Notes: generated by a model not told the origin, from the sequence alone. A stretch of DNA of 64,000 nucleotides from Ascarosepion bandense (GCA_037127315.1 JBBBDQ010000399.1:1484501-1548500), one strand, 5' to 3'. Positions 11,937 to 24,021 are shown, counted from the stretch's first letter. Program-made: numbers and translations.

Positions 11937-12604
11937 GAAAACGATGAATTGAGAGAGGGAGAATTATATAGAATGAGCGAAATAAAGACAGGGTTCTTGT
12001 GTAAGTAAATATGCGCTTGTTTACGAGAGAGGCACTTATGACTGAAGAAGAACTGAACGTTCGGAGAAAATGTTTCTTGTCCAGCCATAATTTATGCCCA
12101 AGCATACACTTTCGGAAACACTGATATATTCGTAAAAACCCACCCAAATTGCTGAGTACATAGCTGCATCCCTCCACCCAAACACACATACGCATGAACA
12201 CATGCACAAACCCACACACATAAACGCACAAACAGGATTTTGTGGGTGCTATTTCCCACATATTAACCAGAGTCGTATGCAAGGGCAGACGCTTGACTGA
12301 CCACACATTGCGAAACGAATCTAAGATAAACATCCCAGTCGTCTCTCAGCGTTTTCTTCGTCATTTGCTTGTTTCACGGTGGACTGGACATTGTTGCTGA
12401 ATCCGTTCTATGTTGGGCAGACAGCGGATTTTATGGCTCGACAACGAGGCCGGCGTTTAGATTAGAATTCGCCTAATTCATTCCAGAACAGATGTCAGTG
12501 ACCCATAGGGAGAGGGAAATCACAGGGAAATAGGACACGGAGGAGGTGTGTACAGGAAGAAAATAAGGTGGGTTTCCACTGATGATTAGGATTGATTGAA
12601 AGAA
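11936..12604. other. No gene seen
   Basis: Moderately GC-balanced DNA. The long minus-strand open frame at 11824-12333 extends into the GATA/TA array and is not credible as a gene. Confidence 0.5.
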
Positions 12605-12609
12605 AGAAT

Positions 12610-12653
<44 letters not shown>

Positions 12654-12892
12654 TATGCAAGGCTGGTGTTAATACCAGTGAAAAAGACAGAATATAAGCA
12701 TAGTGAGGAAACAAAGAAAGAAAGAAAGAAAGAAAGGCAAAGCTGGTGTTATTGCAAACAAAAAAGACAGAATATAAGATTATTGTTTTAAGAAAGAAAG
12801 AAAGAAAGAAAGAAAGAAAAAATAAAGGAAGAAAGGTTTGCCGATAATAAGAAAGAAAGAAAGAAAGAAAGAAAGAATGGTTTGCCGATAAT

Positions 12893-12927
<35 letters not shown>

Positions 12928-13101
12928 GAGGAATGGTTGGCTGATAATTAAAAAAAAAGAAAAAGAAAGAAAGAATAAAAGAAAGAAAGAAAGAAACAAA
13001 CAAACAAAACTAACGACAAATACGTAAAGAAAAATAAATTAAGAAAGAAAGATATATATTTTTAATAAACATAAAAGAAGAAAAAACATTAATGTATAGT
13101 A

Positions 13102-13140
<39 letters not shown>

Positions 13141-13170
13141 CCGATGCTTCTAAAGAAAGAAAGAATGATG
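12605..13170. repeat. (CTTT)n / (GAAA)n composite array
   Basis: One CTTT block is followed by many GAAA blocks. Short unique spacers between them recur (GCAAGGCTGGTGTTA, AAAAAAGACAGAATATAAG, GGTTTGCCGATAATAAG). The same spacers are found in the 14405-14875 array, so both derive from one composite unit. Confidence 0.93.
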
Positions 13171-13969
13171 CTTCTTAGGAGTTGATGAAAGTAGAAAATA
13201 AGTCCCCTCCCCTACTGCTGAAAAAAATAAATAAAAAGAAAGGGAAAGAAATATGGCATTTGTTGATAATCAGGTGAAGAAAGGAAGACATTCCGTGATG
13301 TGAATAATGCATGTGTTACCCTTGAGGATTGTTTTGGCACTTTCAGTGATGATTCATAGAAACAAGCACAAGTGGCCAATCATGTTTCAATTGACATTTA
13401 ATTTATTACCGGAAATGTCCACAACCGCCTGAAGCGTTTCTCCCCGGCGTTTTCTGCACTTAGAATATGGTTTTTACTGATGGAAGCGGTACTTCCAGAC
13501 GCAGGGAATTTATTATCTTTGACGAAAGCATTAAAAGCGACAAGTAGATTTTTCCGGAGTTTATTTGAAATATTTAACCAGTCAGCTACTGCGTGATGAA
13601 CGACTAAAAGAATTTATTAGTAAGAAATAACAAGCTTCCTGGAGTCCTCCTTCTTTTAATTCGACCAATATTTGATGAAAGTATTTTATTTACATTTGCT
13701 GATTATCAGCAAAATTTCTACATGATCTTTAGTCCACCATGCCTTTAATCCGACCATTTGATGAAACTAGTGGCGACTGAAAAGTTCATAGGCTGACCAA
13801 GATACTCTCATGGAATGTGATCAGATGAGGTTTATTTTTCAACATAATTCCCTTTGCAGTCCACACACATCTTCCATCGGTGCTGCAGTGCTTGCGACCC
13901 ATTGGTGAAATAGCTTTCATCCTGTTGTTAAAAAAATGTCATCAACAGAAAATATTATATCATGACAGT

Positions 13970-14276
13970 AATACTCAGCCGGTTGAGTGCTATACGGGAT
14001 ACACGCTTAGACGATTATGTCTCGAAAGAGATATGACTGACCGGGGAGAAGATTTTCCTGCAGTAGGTTGCTATTACTTTCTAGACTAGTTAACAAACAA
14101 GAATATAGAAGCCAATTTGTCCTGTTATTTGACCCATAATCGGAGGAAAGAAACGGATTAATACCTTTCTCAAGTGTATTTGCGTGTAAGTGAATGCAAT
14201 GACTTCAACTGGAATTCGAACTCGGCTCCCCGATTTCTCGTTCCGAGCCGATATTCACTGCACCACAACGCACATC
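13970..14276 (-). mobile_element. SINE-1 copy inside the mariner fossil
   Basis: Reverse-oriented SINE-1. The tail side starts at about 13975 (CTCAGCCGGTTGAGTGC), with body blocks in order and the head at 14210-14270 (GGAATTCGAACTCGG, GCACTGCACCACAACGCAC). It is younger than the mariner it interrupts. Confidence 0.82.
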
Positions 14277-14404
14277 AGCTGACTGTAATATTAGGGTAGC
14301 AGATGATAGTCCGATGCGGCAAAATTAGAAGGATAGGTAGGTTTATCAACCATTTTAAAACCAGTAACACACAGCAACTAGTATAACCAATGACTTGTGT
14401 GCAT

Positions 14405-14409
14405 AATGC

Positions 14410-14452
<43 letters not shown>

Positions 14453-14691
14453 AAAAAGAAAAAAGAAAGAAAGGTAAGGCTGGTGTTAATGCAAACAAAA
14501 AAAGAGAGAATATAAAATTAGTGATTAGTGATCTAAGAAAGAAGGAAAGAAAGAATGGTTTGCCGATAATGAGAAAAAGAAAAAAGAAAGAAAGAAAAAA
14601 GAAAATGTAAGAAGAAAGAAAGAAAGAAAGAAAGAAAGGCAAGGTAGATGTTAATGCAAACAAAAAAGACAGAATATAAGATTAGTGATCT

Positions 14692-14723
<32 letters not shown>

Positions 14724-14819
14724 ATGGCTTGCCGATGATGAGAAAAAAGAAAGAAAGAATGGTTTGCCGATAATAAGAAAGAAAGAAAGAAAGAAAAAGA
14801 AAGAAAGAAAAAAGAAAAC

Positions 14820-14870
<51 letters not shown>

Positions 14871-14875
14871 GCAAG
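14405..14875. repeat. (GAAA)n composite minisatellite
   Basis: GAAA blocks are separated by two recurring spacers: GGCAAGGCTGGTGTTAATGC plus an AAAAAAGACAGAATATAAG-like part, and GGTTTGCCGATAAT. At least three higher-order units are visible, shared with the 12605-13170 array. Confidence 0.93.
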
Positions 14876-15914
14876 GCTGGTGTTAATGCAAACAAAAAAG
14901 ATCATGAGACATCTTTCCTCAGTTTTATCGGGTGTTTGGTCTTGATAACTGCCTCAGTATGTTGCTATAGTATTCTCCATTGATGGTGTGGCCCTTTTGA
15001 TGATAGTCAATAAAAATGCCTTTTTCATCCAATAATACTAAAGCTCTTACCTTCCATGCATATGGAACGACATAGGCCTTTTTTGGAGCAGGTGGGGAGA
15101 GGTTTTTTCACAGCATGGTCTGTCTCTTTATAGTGATATACTCAGCACTCACCCTGAATTAGGAAACGTTCAAGAAAACCAGCGCGATGTGCCTCAAACA
15201 ATGTCAGATTTCCCCCTGTGATGTGATGTGATCGGGCTGGCGCTTTTTTGTTCAAATTCAAAAGACATGGCACCGATCGAACCTTCGTCACGTTAAGTTC
15301 ATTGTGTAGAATATTTTCAACTCACTCACAGGATATGCGATCAGCAGTGGCTATTGGGTCAATCACCTGTCATCCATCACCATATGATGAACACGACTAA
15401 TGTGGCAGTTGTAGTTGAAGGTCGGTCAGATTTGGGGTCATCTTCAAGATTCCACCTCCTCCTCCTAAATTCAGCCGCTCACTTATGCAACTATGTCAAT
15501 ATGGGTGTCCTCGGTGGATAAGCCTTTTTTTTTTCTGCATGTACTTGATAACACAACGCTGTCAAATGTTGTCCTTTTTTAATAGAAGTTGCTACTAGTT
15601 GCTTTTGAAGTTTTCTTTGAACAGTCAGATATCAGTTTACCTGGAAAGATTCAATATTACTATTAATAAAAGTGTCAGCCTATTAACTTTTCAATCTAAT
15701 CTCATATTCATATTTGCTGTTTATTTCCCAGTAATTTTTACCAAATATGACACCGAAATCCTTATATGATTTGGATTTTTTTTTAAAATAATAAATTTGA
15801 TTATGGCTCTCGACAATTTCCTGACTATAGTTCTAAATAATTAGTGCCTTTTCGTTTTTTCTTCTAAACCCTGTTTTTTTACTAAAGCCCGTCAAGTATA
15901 TTATGAGTTGTTTT

Positions 15915-16140
15915 CATCTGTCTCTCTTGCCCTCAATCTGTTCTGTGAGTATCTAACTTTCCCAGCTTTCTTTCTTCATTATGGGCCCCAGAAATTTCAA
16001 CGGTCTCTTCCTGATGTTATGTATGTTTCCTTTTCGTTTTTTATTTTTTTTGGAACCTCATACTTGCTCTCAAAGTTCGGTCCAGGGCATCCTCAGCATC
16101 TTACTGTAGAACAACATTTTTGTTACTTCCTTATCTCTGA
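15915..16140 (-). pseudogene. LINE-B C-terminal fragment
   Basis: On the minus strand the sequence around 15960-16020 reads as the LINE-B peptide IRKRPLKFLG.IM.KE, which matches the KRQLKFLGHAMRKE motif of the better copies. An antisense TACTGTAGAACAACATTTTT at about 16100 corresponds to the upstream MWFYR region. Short and decayed. Confidence 0.6.
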
Positions 16141-16374
16141 GGAATTTGTACAGCATTCACAGCCATATACAAATGCAGATATCTTTTAACAATTCAATAG
16201 TCATTTATTTATTTATTCATAGCGAAATTTTCTGTTTCTTAATACTCTGCTTAGGTTTCGAAATGCATCATTGGCTAACCATGCACACTCTGTACAAAAC
16301 GTCGTTGGCTTTATTTCGTATTCAAGAATGTAATTTTTTCTTTGCTGGTGGGTTCCTTTACGATAACAGCGTGG

Positions 16375-16690
16375 ATTACTCAGTCAGTTAAGTGCCATAC
16401 GTGATAAACGTTTTGGGCGATCATGTCTCAAAAGAAACATGATTGACTGGATAAAAGATTATCCCGCACTTTGGTTGCCATTGCTTTCTGCGGTAGACTA
16501 GTTACCAGCCAAGGCTATAGCACCCAATTTGTCCTATTATTTAACCCATAACTGGAGAGAAGTGACAGATTATTACCTTTCCCAAAGGTATTTGCGCGTA
16601 AGTAAATGCAAGGAATTCCACTGGAATTCGAACTCAGCTCCCCGATTTCTCATTCCGAGCCGATATCCACTGCACCACAGTCTCCGATGC
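16375..16690 (-). mobile_element. SINE-1 copy, reverse orientation
   Basis: The tail side begins at 16379 (CTCAGTCAGTTAAGTGCC). The palindromic segment TCATGTCTCAAAAGAAACATGA and the GCTTTCTGCGGTAGACTA block follow. The tRNA-like head (GGAATTCGAACTCAGC, ATATCCACTGCACCACA) ends near 16680. Confidence 0.83.
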
Positions 16691-17489
16691 AATCTATCTT
16701 ATTTTCTTGTGTTTATTTTGCGAAGTATGACTCTGCATTATCATTCTGGTGAATAACATATTTTCTGTTTACCAAAGCAAAGTTCAATCGACGTCATTTT
16801 TAGTTTATTTTATTAAATCAAGATGCTGGCAGTAAATAGCTGTAATAATAGTCCTTCCTTTCTTCAGGAACGCAAAATGGACGACAACTTTTATATCTGA
16901 CCAGATAGAAAGCAAGAACTTCGGTGTATGAATTTCTGGCTTTTTGTGTTGGCGATTGTTTCTCATGTAATGACCACTGTCTTTTTCGGATTGTGTTGAC
17001 ATGCAGAATAGATTTTTTTATCATTTCTAACAATGCGACAGGAAAACGAAAGGTTGGCATTATTGGTTAAAATCGTGTTGCAGATGTGATAGCATGTTTT
17101 ATTCAAGTCCCTTGACAAAGCCCAGATTTGCTTTTTGCAAGTTTTCTTTAATTAAACTTTTAAATGCACTATACATTTACTGGCACATTCGGATGGAGGA
17201 ATGGTTGGGTGGATACGGGCGGAAAACAATAATTAGGCGTTTAGAGATTATAGGTAAATTAGTAGCTGACCCATGGCGCTCGGGAATGTATTCATTTTTG
17301 AAGATATCCGTGTGGTCATCGTTTAAAGAGGAAACCATGATTTTCACAAGGAAAAAGATTTATGCACAGCGAGCCATCAAGTTCAGCGAAGAAAAACTAT
17401 TGAATATCCAAAGAGTTCAGTAAGATGAAGGAACGGATTTATTAGTGTCTCAGCTGTGTGCAAATAGTAAACCACAAAACAAAATTCGC
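16691..17489. other. No gene seen
   Basis: Contains open frames of up to 109 codons (17094-17423) without a recognisable domain and with no match elsewhere in the window. I would not call any of them a gene. Confidence 0.5.
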
Positions 17490-17775
17490 TTCCGTTTACT
17501 TGCTTTCCCGACAGGTACACTCTTCAATAATTCAAATGTAAAGTCAATAATCATCTCCTATCACACTAACTTGCATCCCCAGCCCCCCACTCTCTCTCTC
17601 TCATGCTCCTTTCTTTGTCCACTTCACTCTCATCAGTATTCTCACCCTTTTCTTATCCTCTTCCTGACACCCCCTGTAACCTGTCACTCCTTCTCATAAC
17701 TTACCTCCTATGTAATCCCCTGCCTAACATTGACATTAAAATGCCTCGCTTGGAGCGACAAGAATAAAAAAAATC
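17490..17775 (+). pseudogene. LINE-A 3' end
   Basis: The sequence starts inside the coding end (RLLAFPTGTLFNNSNVKSI, equivalent to CFPDGYNLQEFKCKV in better copies). It continues through a C/T-rich 3' UTR to TGTAATCCCCTGCC and a decayed GCCTCGCTTGGAG terminus followed by AATAAAAAAAATC. The tail is short and A-rich. Confidence 0.7.
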
Positions 17776-18495
17776 ACTATCAAAACACGAAATACATTTT
17801 TATATGTACAAAAAATAAACAACAATATTCATATTCATCGTAAAAATGCAACAAATAGATTAATCAACATGAAAGAAAACTTTCATGATATTAATCTATA
17901 TAATATCCTAAAATTTCTTAAATCAAACTGTGTTCCGAAATAAAATTTTAACAAAATTAAATCGCACGTATCATTGTCTCTTGTAATTATGTCTATTCAA
18001 ACATGTATATGCACAAAAACTGATTATCATATCCCATGTATTCAACTGTGAAATCAAAAGAACAGATATATTTTTTGACATTTCAAAGCTCCCTAGAAAG
18101 TAGGAGTTGACATGCTATTATACAAATCAAATTAAATCAAAATCAATTCCCATTAACAGAAACGCGACGTTAATAGTGTAAAAACAAGTCATTACGTGCA
18201 AAAAAAAAAAGGTTGAAAATTAAAAAGTATAAATTAACTGTTATATTTTTCTTTGAATGGGTGTCATTATTTTAAGTCAGATTCATGGACATTGATTTAC
18301 TACTTTGAAAATATGAATTTTAATATTAACGTAATCAGAATTTTACAAGAGAATTGTATAAACATTTCACCAATAAAATCTTAGGATAATTTCAAAACTT
18401 TCAATACCAATTTTTGAGTTTTCTTAAAATGATCAAACAAATAATACATTTCAAAATTATGTGACAATATAATCTCATGTATTTTGCTACATTTT
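17776..18495. other. AT-rich spacer, no gene seen
   Basis: Very AT-rich with no recognised repeat family. The short frames lack motifs. Confidence 0.55.
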
Positions 18496-18497
18496 TT

Positions 18498-19125
18498 ATA
18501 ATCGTCTCACCCCAAGCAAAGCAGAACAGCCACTGGTGCGCAGGGGGTTACATATTAGGAGAGTGAAGAGAGAGGAGAACAGGTCACAGTAGGTGTCGCA
18601 GAATGGGTACGAGAAGGACTGGTACATTGGTGTAGAGAGCTGCATGAGCGCAAAGTGTAAAGTGAGAAGGAGAGGGGAATCAAGAGGATAAGAGATGACA
18701 GTTGACATTGCACTTAAACTCTTGGAGATTGTAGCTATCAGGGAAACAAGATTACGGAAGGAAGTTCCACAGGAGAAAGGGTGAGAAAAGAAGCTGATAT
18801 AGTAGAAGTTGTGGTTACACTTGCTTGTTTTCACAGTAAAAAATGTGGGACTTTGTTGCTAGTCTAGTAGCTTAAGTAAATTCGCATAGCGGGAGCACCA
18901 AGAAGTTAAGCTTCTCCGAGCAGAATCAGTGAAAATATTTTTAAAAGAGACAAAGGGAAGCCACATTTCGTCGGTGACAAAGAGACTGGCCGTCAGGTCA
19001 GGATCGACTACATTGCAGATTCTTCTTTGGACCCTGTCGAGAACCCCAAGATGAACAGCAGGGGCGCCTGACCAGATATGACAGCAATATTTAATGCAAG
19101 GGTGGATGGTAGATTTTTAAATGTA
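18498..19125 (-). pseudogene. LINE-A 3' region
   Basis: Minus-strand copy. The 3' terminus is at 18504 (complement of GGGGTGAGACG), followed by the UTR, LW/RNLVS..., FYSN-like sequence, the TRLATRS region and the DDL/GQAPLLFILGFSTGS region near 19030-19060. Frames are broken. The structure and truncation resemble the copies at 3357 and 20525. Confidence 0.8.
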
Positions 19126-19317
19126 TGATAGATTCGGAAGAGAAGAACACAATATTCTTTAGCATGTAGCAATGATGCATTTCATAAACTAAATTTATTT
19201 GTATTTTCAACATTCTTCAATAAAACCGCATTTCGGTTCCTTCTAATTGCTATATATTTATTCATTGCTTAATATATCTCTGAAGGGTTTTAATTTAGCA
19301 TCATCAATTTTTTTTTA

Positions 19318-19712
19318 AAATCATCTCACCCCAAACAAGGCATTCCACTGCCACTATTGCGCATGGGGCTACATAGGGGAAGGTAACGAGAAGGAGTGGT
19401 TAGACATAGGGAATGTCAGGAGGAAGGTGACAGATGAGTAAGGATAACGAGGATGAGGGTTGGGCAGATGGGAAGAGTGCTTGATAGAATTGGAGCAGGT
19501 TAGTGTGTTAGGAGGTGTGTATTGACCTTACATTTAAACTCCTGGAGATTGTAGCCGTCGGGGAAGCAATCGTGTGGAAGAGAATTCCACAGTCGGGAAG
19601 TGTGAGGAAAGAAACTGTTGGAGTAGAAGTTGCGGTTGCATTTTATCGGTTTCACTGTAAAAGGGTGGGATCTAGTTGCTAATCTAGTATCTCGTGCAAA
19701 CATAACCTCCAG
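19318..19712 (-). pseudogene. LINE-A 3' end, GCATTCCACTGCC subfamily
   Basis: Its 3' terminus carries GGCATTCCACTGCCACTATTGC, a subfamily marker shared with the pair at 50967 and 51670. The coding end at 19500-19703 reads FYSNSFFPHTSRLWNSLPHD followed by CFPDGYNLQEFKCKVNTHLL. It stops abruptly at about 19712, the 5' truncation point. Confidence 0.82.
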
Positions 19713-19949
19713 TGGAATTGTTAAATTACCACAAAGTATTTCTTAAAAACAAACTTTCCATGAAAATATAAAATTTTTATAGTATTAACCCTTCATTATT
19801 TTCTAGGACAACATTTTCTTGTAACATCGCCTGCTAGAGACAAAAGTGATATTTTAATATCTTTAGAAATCCTAGTGTCAATGTCTGGGAAGTTTTCAAA
19901 TGTTTCGCATGACCTTTCATCTATAAAATATTCACATTCCTAGTATATA

Positions 19950-20105
19950 ATGACTTGACGGGCCTAAGCAGTTGGATAGCAGAGAGGTGGTTGCGTGGTG
20001 TAACTTGGAAAAGTGCTAAGAACCACCAGGGATAGGGTGACGTGGAAGGCCATGATCACCTACGTCCTGATATGGGAAGGCACATAGAAGAAGGAGAATA
20101 GCCTG
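19950..20105 (+). pseudogene. LINE-B 3' terminal fragment
   Basis: The stretch GGAAGGCCATGATCACCTACGTCC and its A-rich GAAGAAGGAG end match the 3' end of LINE-B seen at 30187 (antisense) and 39800. The preceding peptide remnant (LRTTRDRVTWKAMI-like) is recognisable. Confidence 0.65.
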
Positions 20106-20524
20106 GATCAAAGACATTCTTTAACATGAAGATTTCTTTGAACAAAAAATTATATTATGTAAGTTTTTCAGTAATGCACTGTTAAAAGATAAGCATTGCT
20201 TCGTAATTCCTGTTTAAATAGTCATGTTTTTGAATTCTCAATCTATAATAATATGAAAAACAATTTTTAAAAATGGGATTATTTTTTTAATAAATTCTAC
20301 AACCACACAGAAAATATTTTATATATATTCATATATATAAAATATTTTTATATTTTAGAAAATACATATAAAATATATAAATATTTTATATATATTCATA
20401 TATTTTATATATTCATGTAGAATGGTAAAATAAACATTCAGCGTAGTTAAAAATATATTAAATGTATTAAAGACAAGTTATTCATGTAAAAATTATTTTT
20501 TTATAAATATATTCATTGCTCTTA
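20106..20524. other. TA-rich spacer, no gene seen
   Basis: Repeated TATATATTCATATA segments make short local palindromes. Nothing coding. Confidence 0.6.
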
Positions 20525-21145
20525 TTTTTTTAACGTTTCACCCAAAGCAAGGCGGTACCGCCACTGGTGCGCAGGGGGCTACATAAGAGAAGAGTGAAAC
20601 TTTAAGCAGGAGGAGAGCGATGAGAAAGACGAACCAGTTACTGGGGATGTCGGAGAAAGGGCAAGTGAAGGATAGAAAGATCAGTGTGACGACAGTTGCG
20701 GGGGGGGGGGTACAGTGAGAAAGAAAAAGATCAAGATACACGGGGTGATGATGAAAGGACAAAGGAAGCACTGGAGTCAAGTGGACAAGAGATGGGAATT
20801 GACATTGCATTTAAATTCTTGGAGATTGAAGCTATCAGAGAAACAAGTATATGGAAGGGAGTTCCATAGGCGAGAAGTGCGAGAAAGTAAGCTGATAGTG
20901 TAGAACTGGCGGCTGCTTTTGTTGATTTAACTCTAAAAAGTGGGACCTTGTTGCCTGTCTGGTTGCACGAGTAAATTCTTGTGGAGGAGGCATCAGTGAG
21001 CTAAGCTCGTCAGATCAGAAGCCATGAAGGTATTTGTAGAATAGACAGAGAGAAGCCACATCCCGCCGGTGAGACAGTGGCTGGAGTCGAGATGACAGTT
21101 CGGGCCCGATCACGTTGCAGATTCTCCTTTGAGAGAAAACTCACT
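20525..21145 (-). pseudogene. LINE-A 3' region
   Basis: The terminus at 20535 is the complement of CTTTGGGTGAAACG. The UTR contains an 11-G run on the plus strand (20700-20710). Coding remnants follow up to the region encoding HLTGGMWLLSVYSTNTFMAS-like peptides at 21000-21070. Cut at about 21140. Dead copy. Confidence 0.8.
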
Positions 21146-22320
21146 AATAATGTCATCTTTTTAGTAGACTTCTTCTCCACTAACATTTTTTAATATATTT
21201 TGAGAACTGTTATATAATATTAAATTTAGTGAACTTAATTATCACATCGACTTTGTGATACATTGCTTAAATAAAATCTTTCATTAATTTAGCTGTAAGC
21301 GAAGTTACATTTTTGTCTTGTATTTAATAATGATGATAAAATTAAAATTCAACATAGATTTTCAAAATACCTGTTGGAAGGAAAAACAAAACCATTCATA
21401 AAATAGAAATTTTATAATCAATATGTTCATTGTTAAAATATCACAGAGGAAAAAATTAACTTTGCGAGAAAATTCTTAATGACAATTTAGTCTCAATTTC
21501 GCATCAAAAGATTTTTTCAAGCGAAGTTAAAATCAATAAATTATTAGAATTTAAAATAAATAAAATAAAATAAAATAAATCAACTTTATACTTAGTACAG
21601 TCTTAAATCATAAACTTACATTAAACCAGAAGTAATAAATAAAAAAAAACTGAAAAACCAAATTATAATTGAGGTCTTATGAAGTTTTAACGTCAGGAGA
21701 TTTGTGCAAGAGAATCCCATGAACATTTTACCAGTTTTAAGATAATTTCAAAAATTTTAATACCAATTCTTGACATGCCTTAAGAGAATCAAACAAATAA
21801 TGTTTTAAAATTATTTGACAGTATAACCCCATGGCTTTTCACATGTTGAAATAATCCATTTCATAAACTCTAAACTATAGTCTTGACGCAAAATCAATAG
21901 ATTAAGTATTTCTAAAACTATTCACTTTCATTCACGTTTATCGGCTTTATTACTCAAAAATAAAGTGCAAATATATTCTGTTCAATTATATGTTAAAATA
22001 TATTTGATTATATGTTTACCATCATTTGCAATGACGTGTCACCTATCAGGCAGCTCTTTGATAAATTTTCAGTAACATTTTGCAGACTTTTCTGTGAAAA
22101 AGCTTTTGATGAATATTTGAATTTGTTTTTCATTAGAGGAAGTTCTACCTCCGCAATCACATTGCAGCGATAAAAAAGAGAATATCGGTTGGTCCAAGGT
22201 TGGGGGAATATAGGTGAGGCAGAACAGACCGACTGAGTTCCATTTTTTTAAATTATTTTTCTGTATGCTGTTTTCTATCGTGTGGCACTGTGCAGTTGCA
22301 AGTTAAAATTAAATTAAAAA
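21146..22320. other. AT-rich spacer, no gene seen
   Basis: Over 1 kb of A/T-rich sequence with only short open frames and no recognised repeat. Confidence 0.55.
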
Positions 22321-22321
22321 C

Positions 22322-22368
22322 ATAATTTGTTAAATTGTTAAAACATCGATAGTTACCTTAAGCTATGG

Positions 22369-22403
<35 letters not shown>

Positions 22404-22611
22404 CCATGGTTGAAAATATGTGTATGTATGTATGCGCGTATGTATACATATGTGTGCGATAAGAAGACAGCAAGGTAAAAAAGATTAGTTTTATTTACAC
22501 AATAAATAAATATGATTCTCGTACCAAAGCTCACCAAGTTGAAATTACATGTATCAAATTCAAAGGTCAATTTGTTAAATTGTTAAAACATCGATAGTTA
22601 CATTAAGCTAT

Positions 22612-22656
<45 letters not shown>

Positions 22657-22822
22657 ATGGTGGCACTTAGATGTGTATACGTATGCGCGTATATATATAC
22701 ATGTGTGTGATAAGAAGACAAAAAGATAAAAAAGACTTTAGTTTTATTTAGACGACAAATAAATGTGATTCTAGTACCAAATCTTACCAAGTTTAAGTTA
22801 CGCGTATCAGATTCAAAGGTTT
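22322..22822. repeat. ~245-bp tandem duplication with (GT)n core
   Basis: Two copies (about 22322-22567 and 22568-22822) share TTAAATTGTTAAAACATCGATAGTTA, a GT dinucleotide run, a CCATGG segment, GTATGCGCGTAT, GATAAGAAGACA, a TTTTATTTA-AATAAAT block and ATCAAATTCAAAGG. They are perhaps 85-90% alike by eye. GT lengths differ. Confidence 0.88.
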
Positions 22823-23254
22823 TACGACTATTGTTAGAACGAGGTTGTTGTTTTTTTGGAGAATTGTATTGCGGAATGCCACGTCATCTCTCCAGCTTGA
22901 CCTAGAGAATAAAAGTCCCAATGTCTTAAATCCATTTTCGGATTTGTTAGTTTCTTTTTTTAAATTCTTCTTTTTGTTTTTTTTTGTTTTTTTTTTGTTT
23001 TGTTTTTTTTTTTGTGGAGGGTGAAAAACGATAACAACACATACAGAGCTGTGTCCTAAATAATGAGCGGCCATCGACTAATGAACTAATAATGAATTAC
23101 CAATGCTAATACCACTTTTCAGCGTTTATATGGTGTTACAGTCATCATAGAAGTAAACACCAATGTTTTCAATTGATTAGCGTAAGTCTCTTTCAGTCCG
23201 AAATTGTTGAATATGTTGCAGCTTTCTGGACGTCGAAATGTGCGTTTAGTGTTA
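22823..23254. other. No gene seen; long T-rich tract
   Basis: Contains a poly-T-rich tract with G interruptions at about 22956-23012, which could be an antisense poly(A) of a retrocopy. I see no recognisable body next to it. Confidence 0.45.
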
Positions 23255-23460
23255 CATTGCGTTCGAAAAAATTCTTGAAGTGACAAAAATATGGATTCAG
23301 AGAAGGATCCTAAGGATGCCAAGGAACGAACGACAAAATTTTAGAGAAGAGAGGAAGGAAAAGAAAAACATACTTAACATCAAGAAGTGATAGTTAAGGT
23401 TTCTAAGGCCCTTAATTAGGAAAGAGAGATTAGAAAATCTTATTCTCACTTATACTCATT
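23255..23460 (+). pseudogene. LINE-B C-terminal fragment
   Basis: The translation reads IWIQRRILRMPRNE, then LRFLRPLIRKERLENLILT, a decayed version of MWFYRRMLRISWTE and LKFLGHAMRKEGLENLIL. Two in-frame stops lie between them. It ends before the LINE-B 3' UTR. Confidence 0.65.
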
Positions 23461-23499
23461 AAATGCATGAGAGCTTCTTTCCCTGGTACTCGACCACAT

Positions 23500-23665
23500 G
23501 ATGTATATATAGTCAACCGAAGACAGTCCTGTTCCATTGTATAACAGTCCATCAATAAGTTTAGACATGCGATTGCTTCCGGCCGGGATTGAAACCCGAC
23601 CAATCTGACATCAGTCGGAGTTTCTACCTTCTAAGCTATCGGCTCATTTTAGCATGTTATATACA
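23500..23665 (-). mobile_element. SINE-2 copy (tRNA-derived)
   Basis: Antisense tRNA-like head at 23585-23655: complement of a B-box-like GGGTTTCAATCCC and an A-box-like TAGCTTAGAAGGTAGA. The body is GCAATCGCATGTCTAAAC...TTATACAATGG. The same body occurs at 23735, 37340, 60060, 60455 and 62060. Confidence 0.75.
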
Positions 23666-23734
23666 GAATGTAAACAAATGTCAGTAGCCAAGAGTGTTCA
23701 ATACGTTGCTGTAGAACGATGCATAAATAGCGGT

Positions 23735-23945
23735 GAATAGCTACTGTTTTTTTAAGTCATCCATTTCTCTATAGTGCTCAATCGATGGGCAAGAGCATAA
23801 ATAGTCATCTGCAGCCAATCCTGTTTTGCTGTATCACAGCTCATCAGAACAGTTAGTTATCCGATTGTTTCAGCCAGGATTGAAACCGGACCGATTCGAT
23901 ATCAGTCGGAGCTTCTAAGCTATCGGAGCACGGTGGAGGAAAGCA
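23735..23945 (-). mobile_element. SINE-2 copy
   Basis: The head lies near 23870-23930 (complement of TAGCTTAGAAGCTCC and GGTTTCAATCCTGG). The body extends to the CATTGAGCACTATAG and AAAAAAACAGTAGCTA blocks. Same orientation as the copy at 23500, so the two may be a tandem insertion. Confidence 0.75.
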
Positions 23946-23949
23946 GATT

Positions 23950-23958
23950 ATATATATA

Positions 23959-24021
<63 letters not shown>
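23950..24021. repeat. (TA)n microsatellite
   Basis: About 70 bp of TA repeats with one phase shift. Confidence 0.97.

Larger units (their letters stand above)
13832..15530 (-). pseudogene. Mariner transposase fossil, interrupted
   Basis: Minus strand, N- to C-terminal. Near 15430-15480 is SLEDDPRSGRPST-like sequence, then an HTH-region remnant, and near 15130-15200 ERFL..GE...HHY (the D-containing catalytic region, decayed). Near 14940-15090 is the peptide KGIFIDYHQKGHTINGEYYS, and at 13832-13890 the C-terminal ALQHRWKMCVDCKGNYVEK followed by a stop. These are signatures of Tc1/mariner (mauritiana/irritans-type) transposases. Multiple stops and frameshifts rule out activity. A SINE-1 (13970-14276) and a GAAA array (14405-14875) lie inside it. 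Confidence 0.8.

Noticed and set aside
11824..12333. 169-codon minus-strand frame
   Set aside because: The C-terminal half is GATA/TA microsatellite; the rest has no recognised domain.
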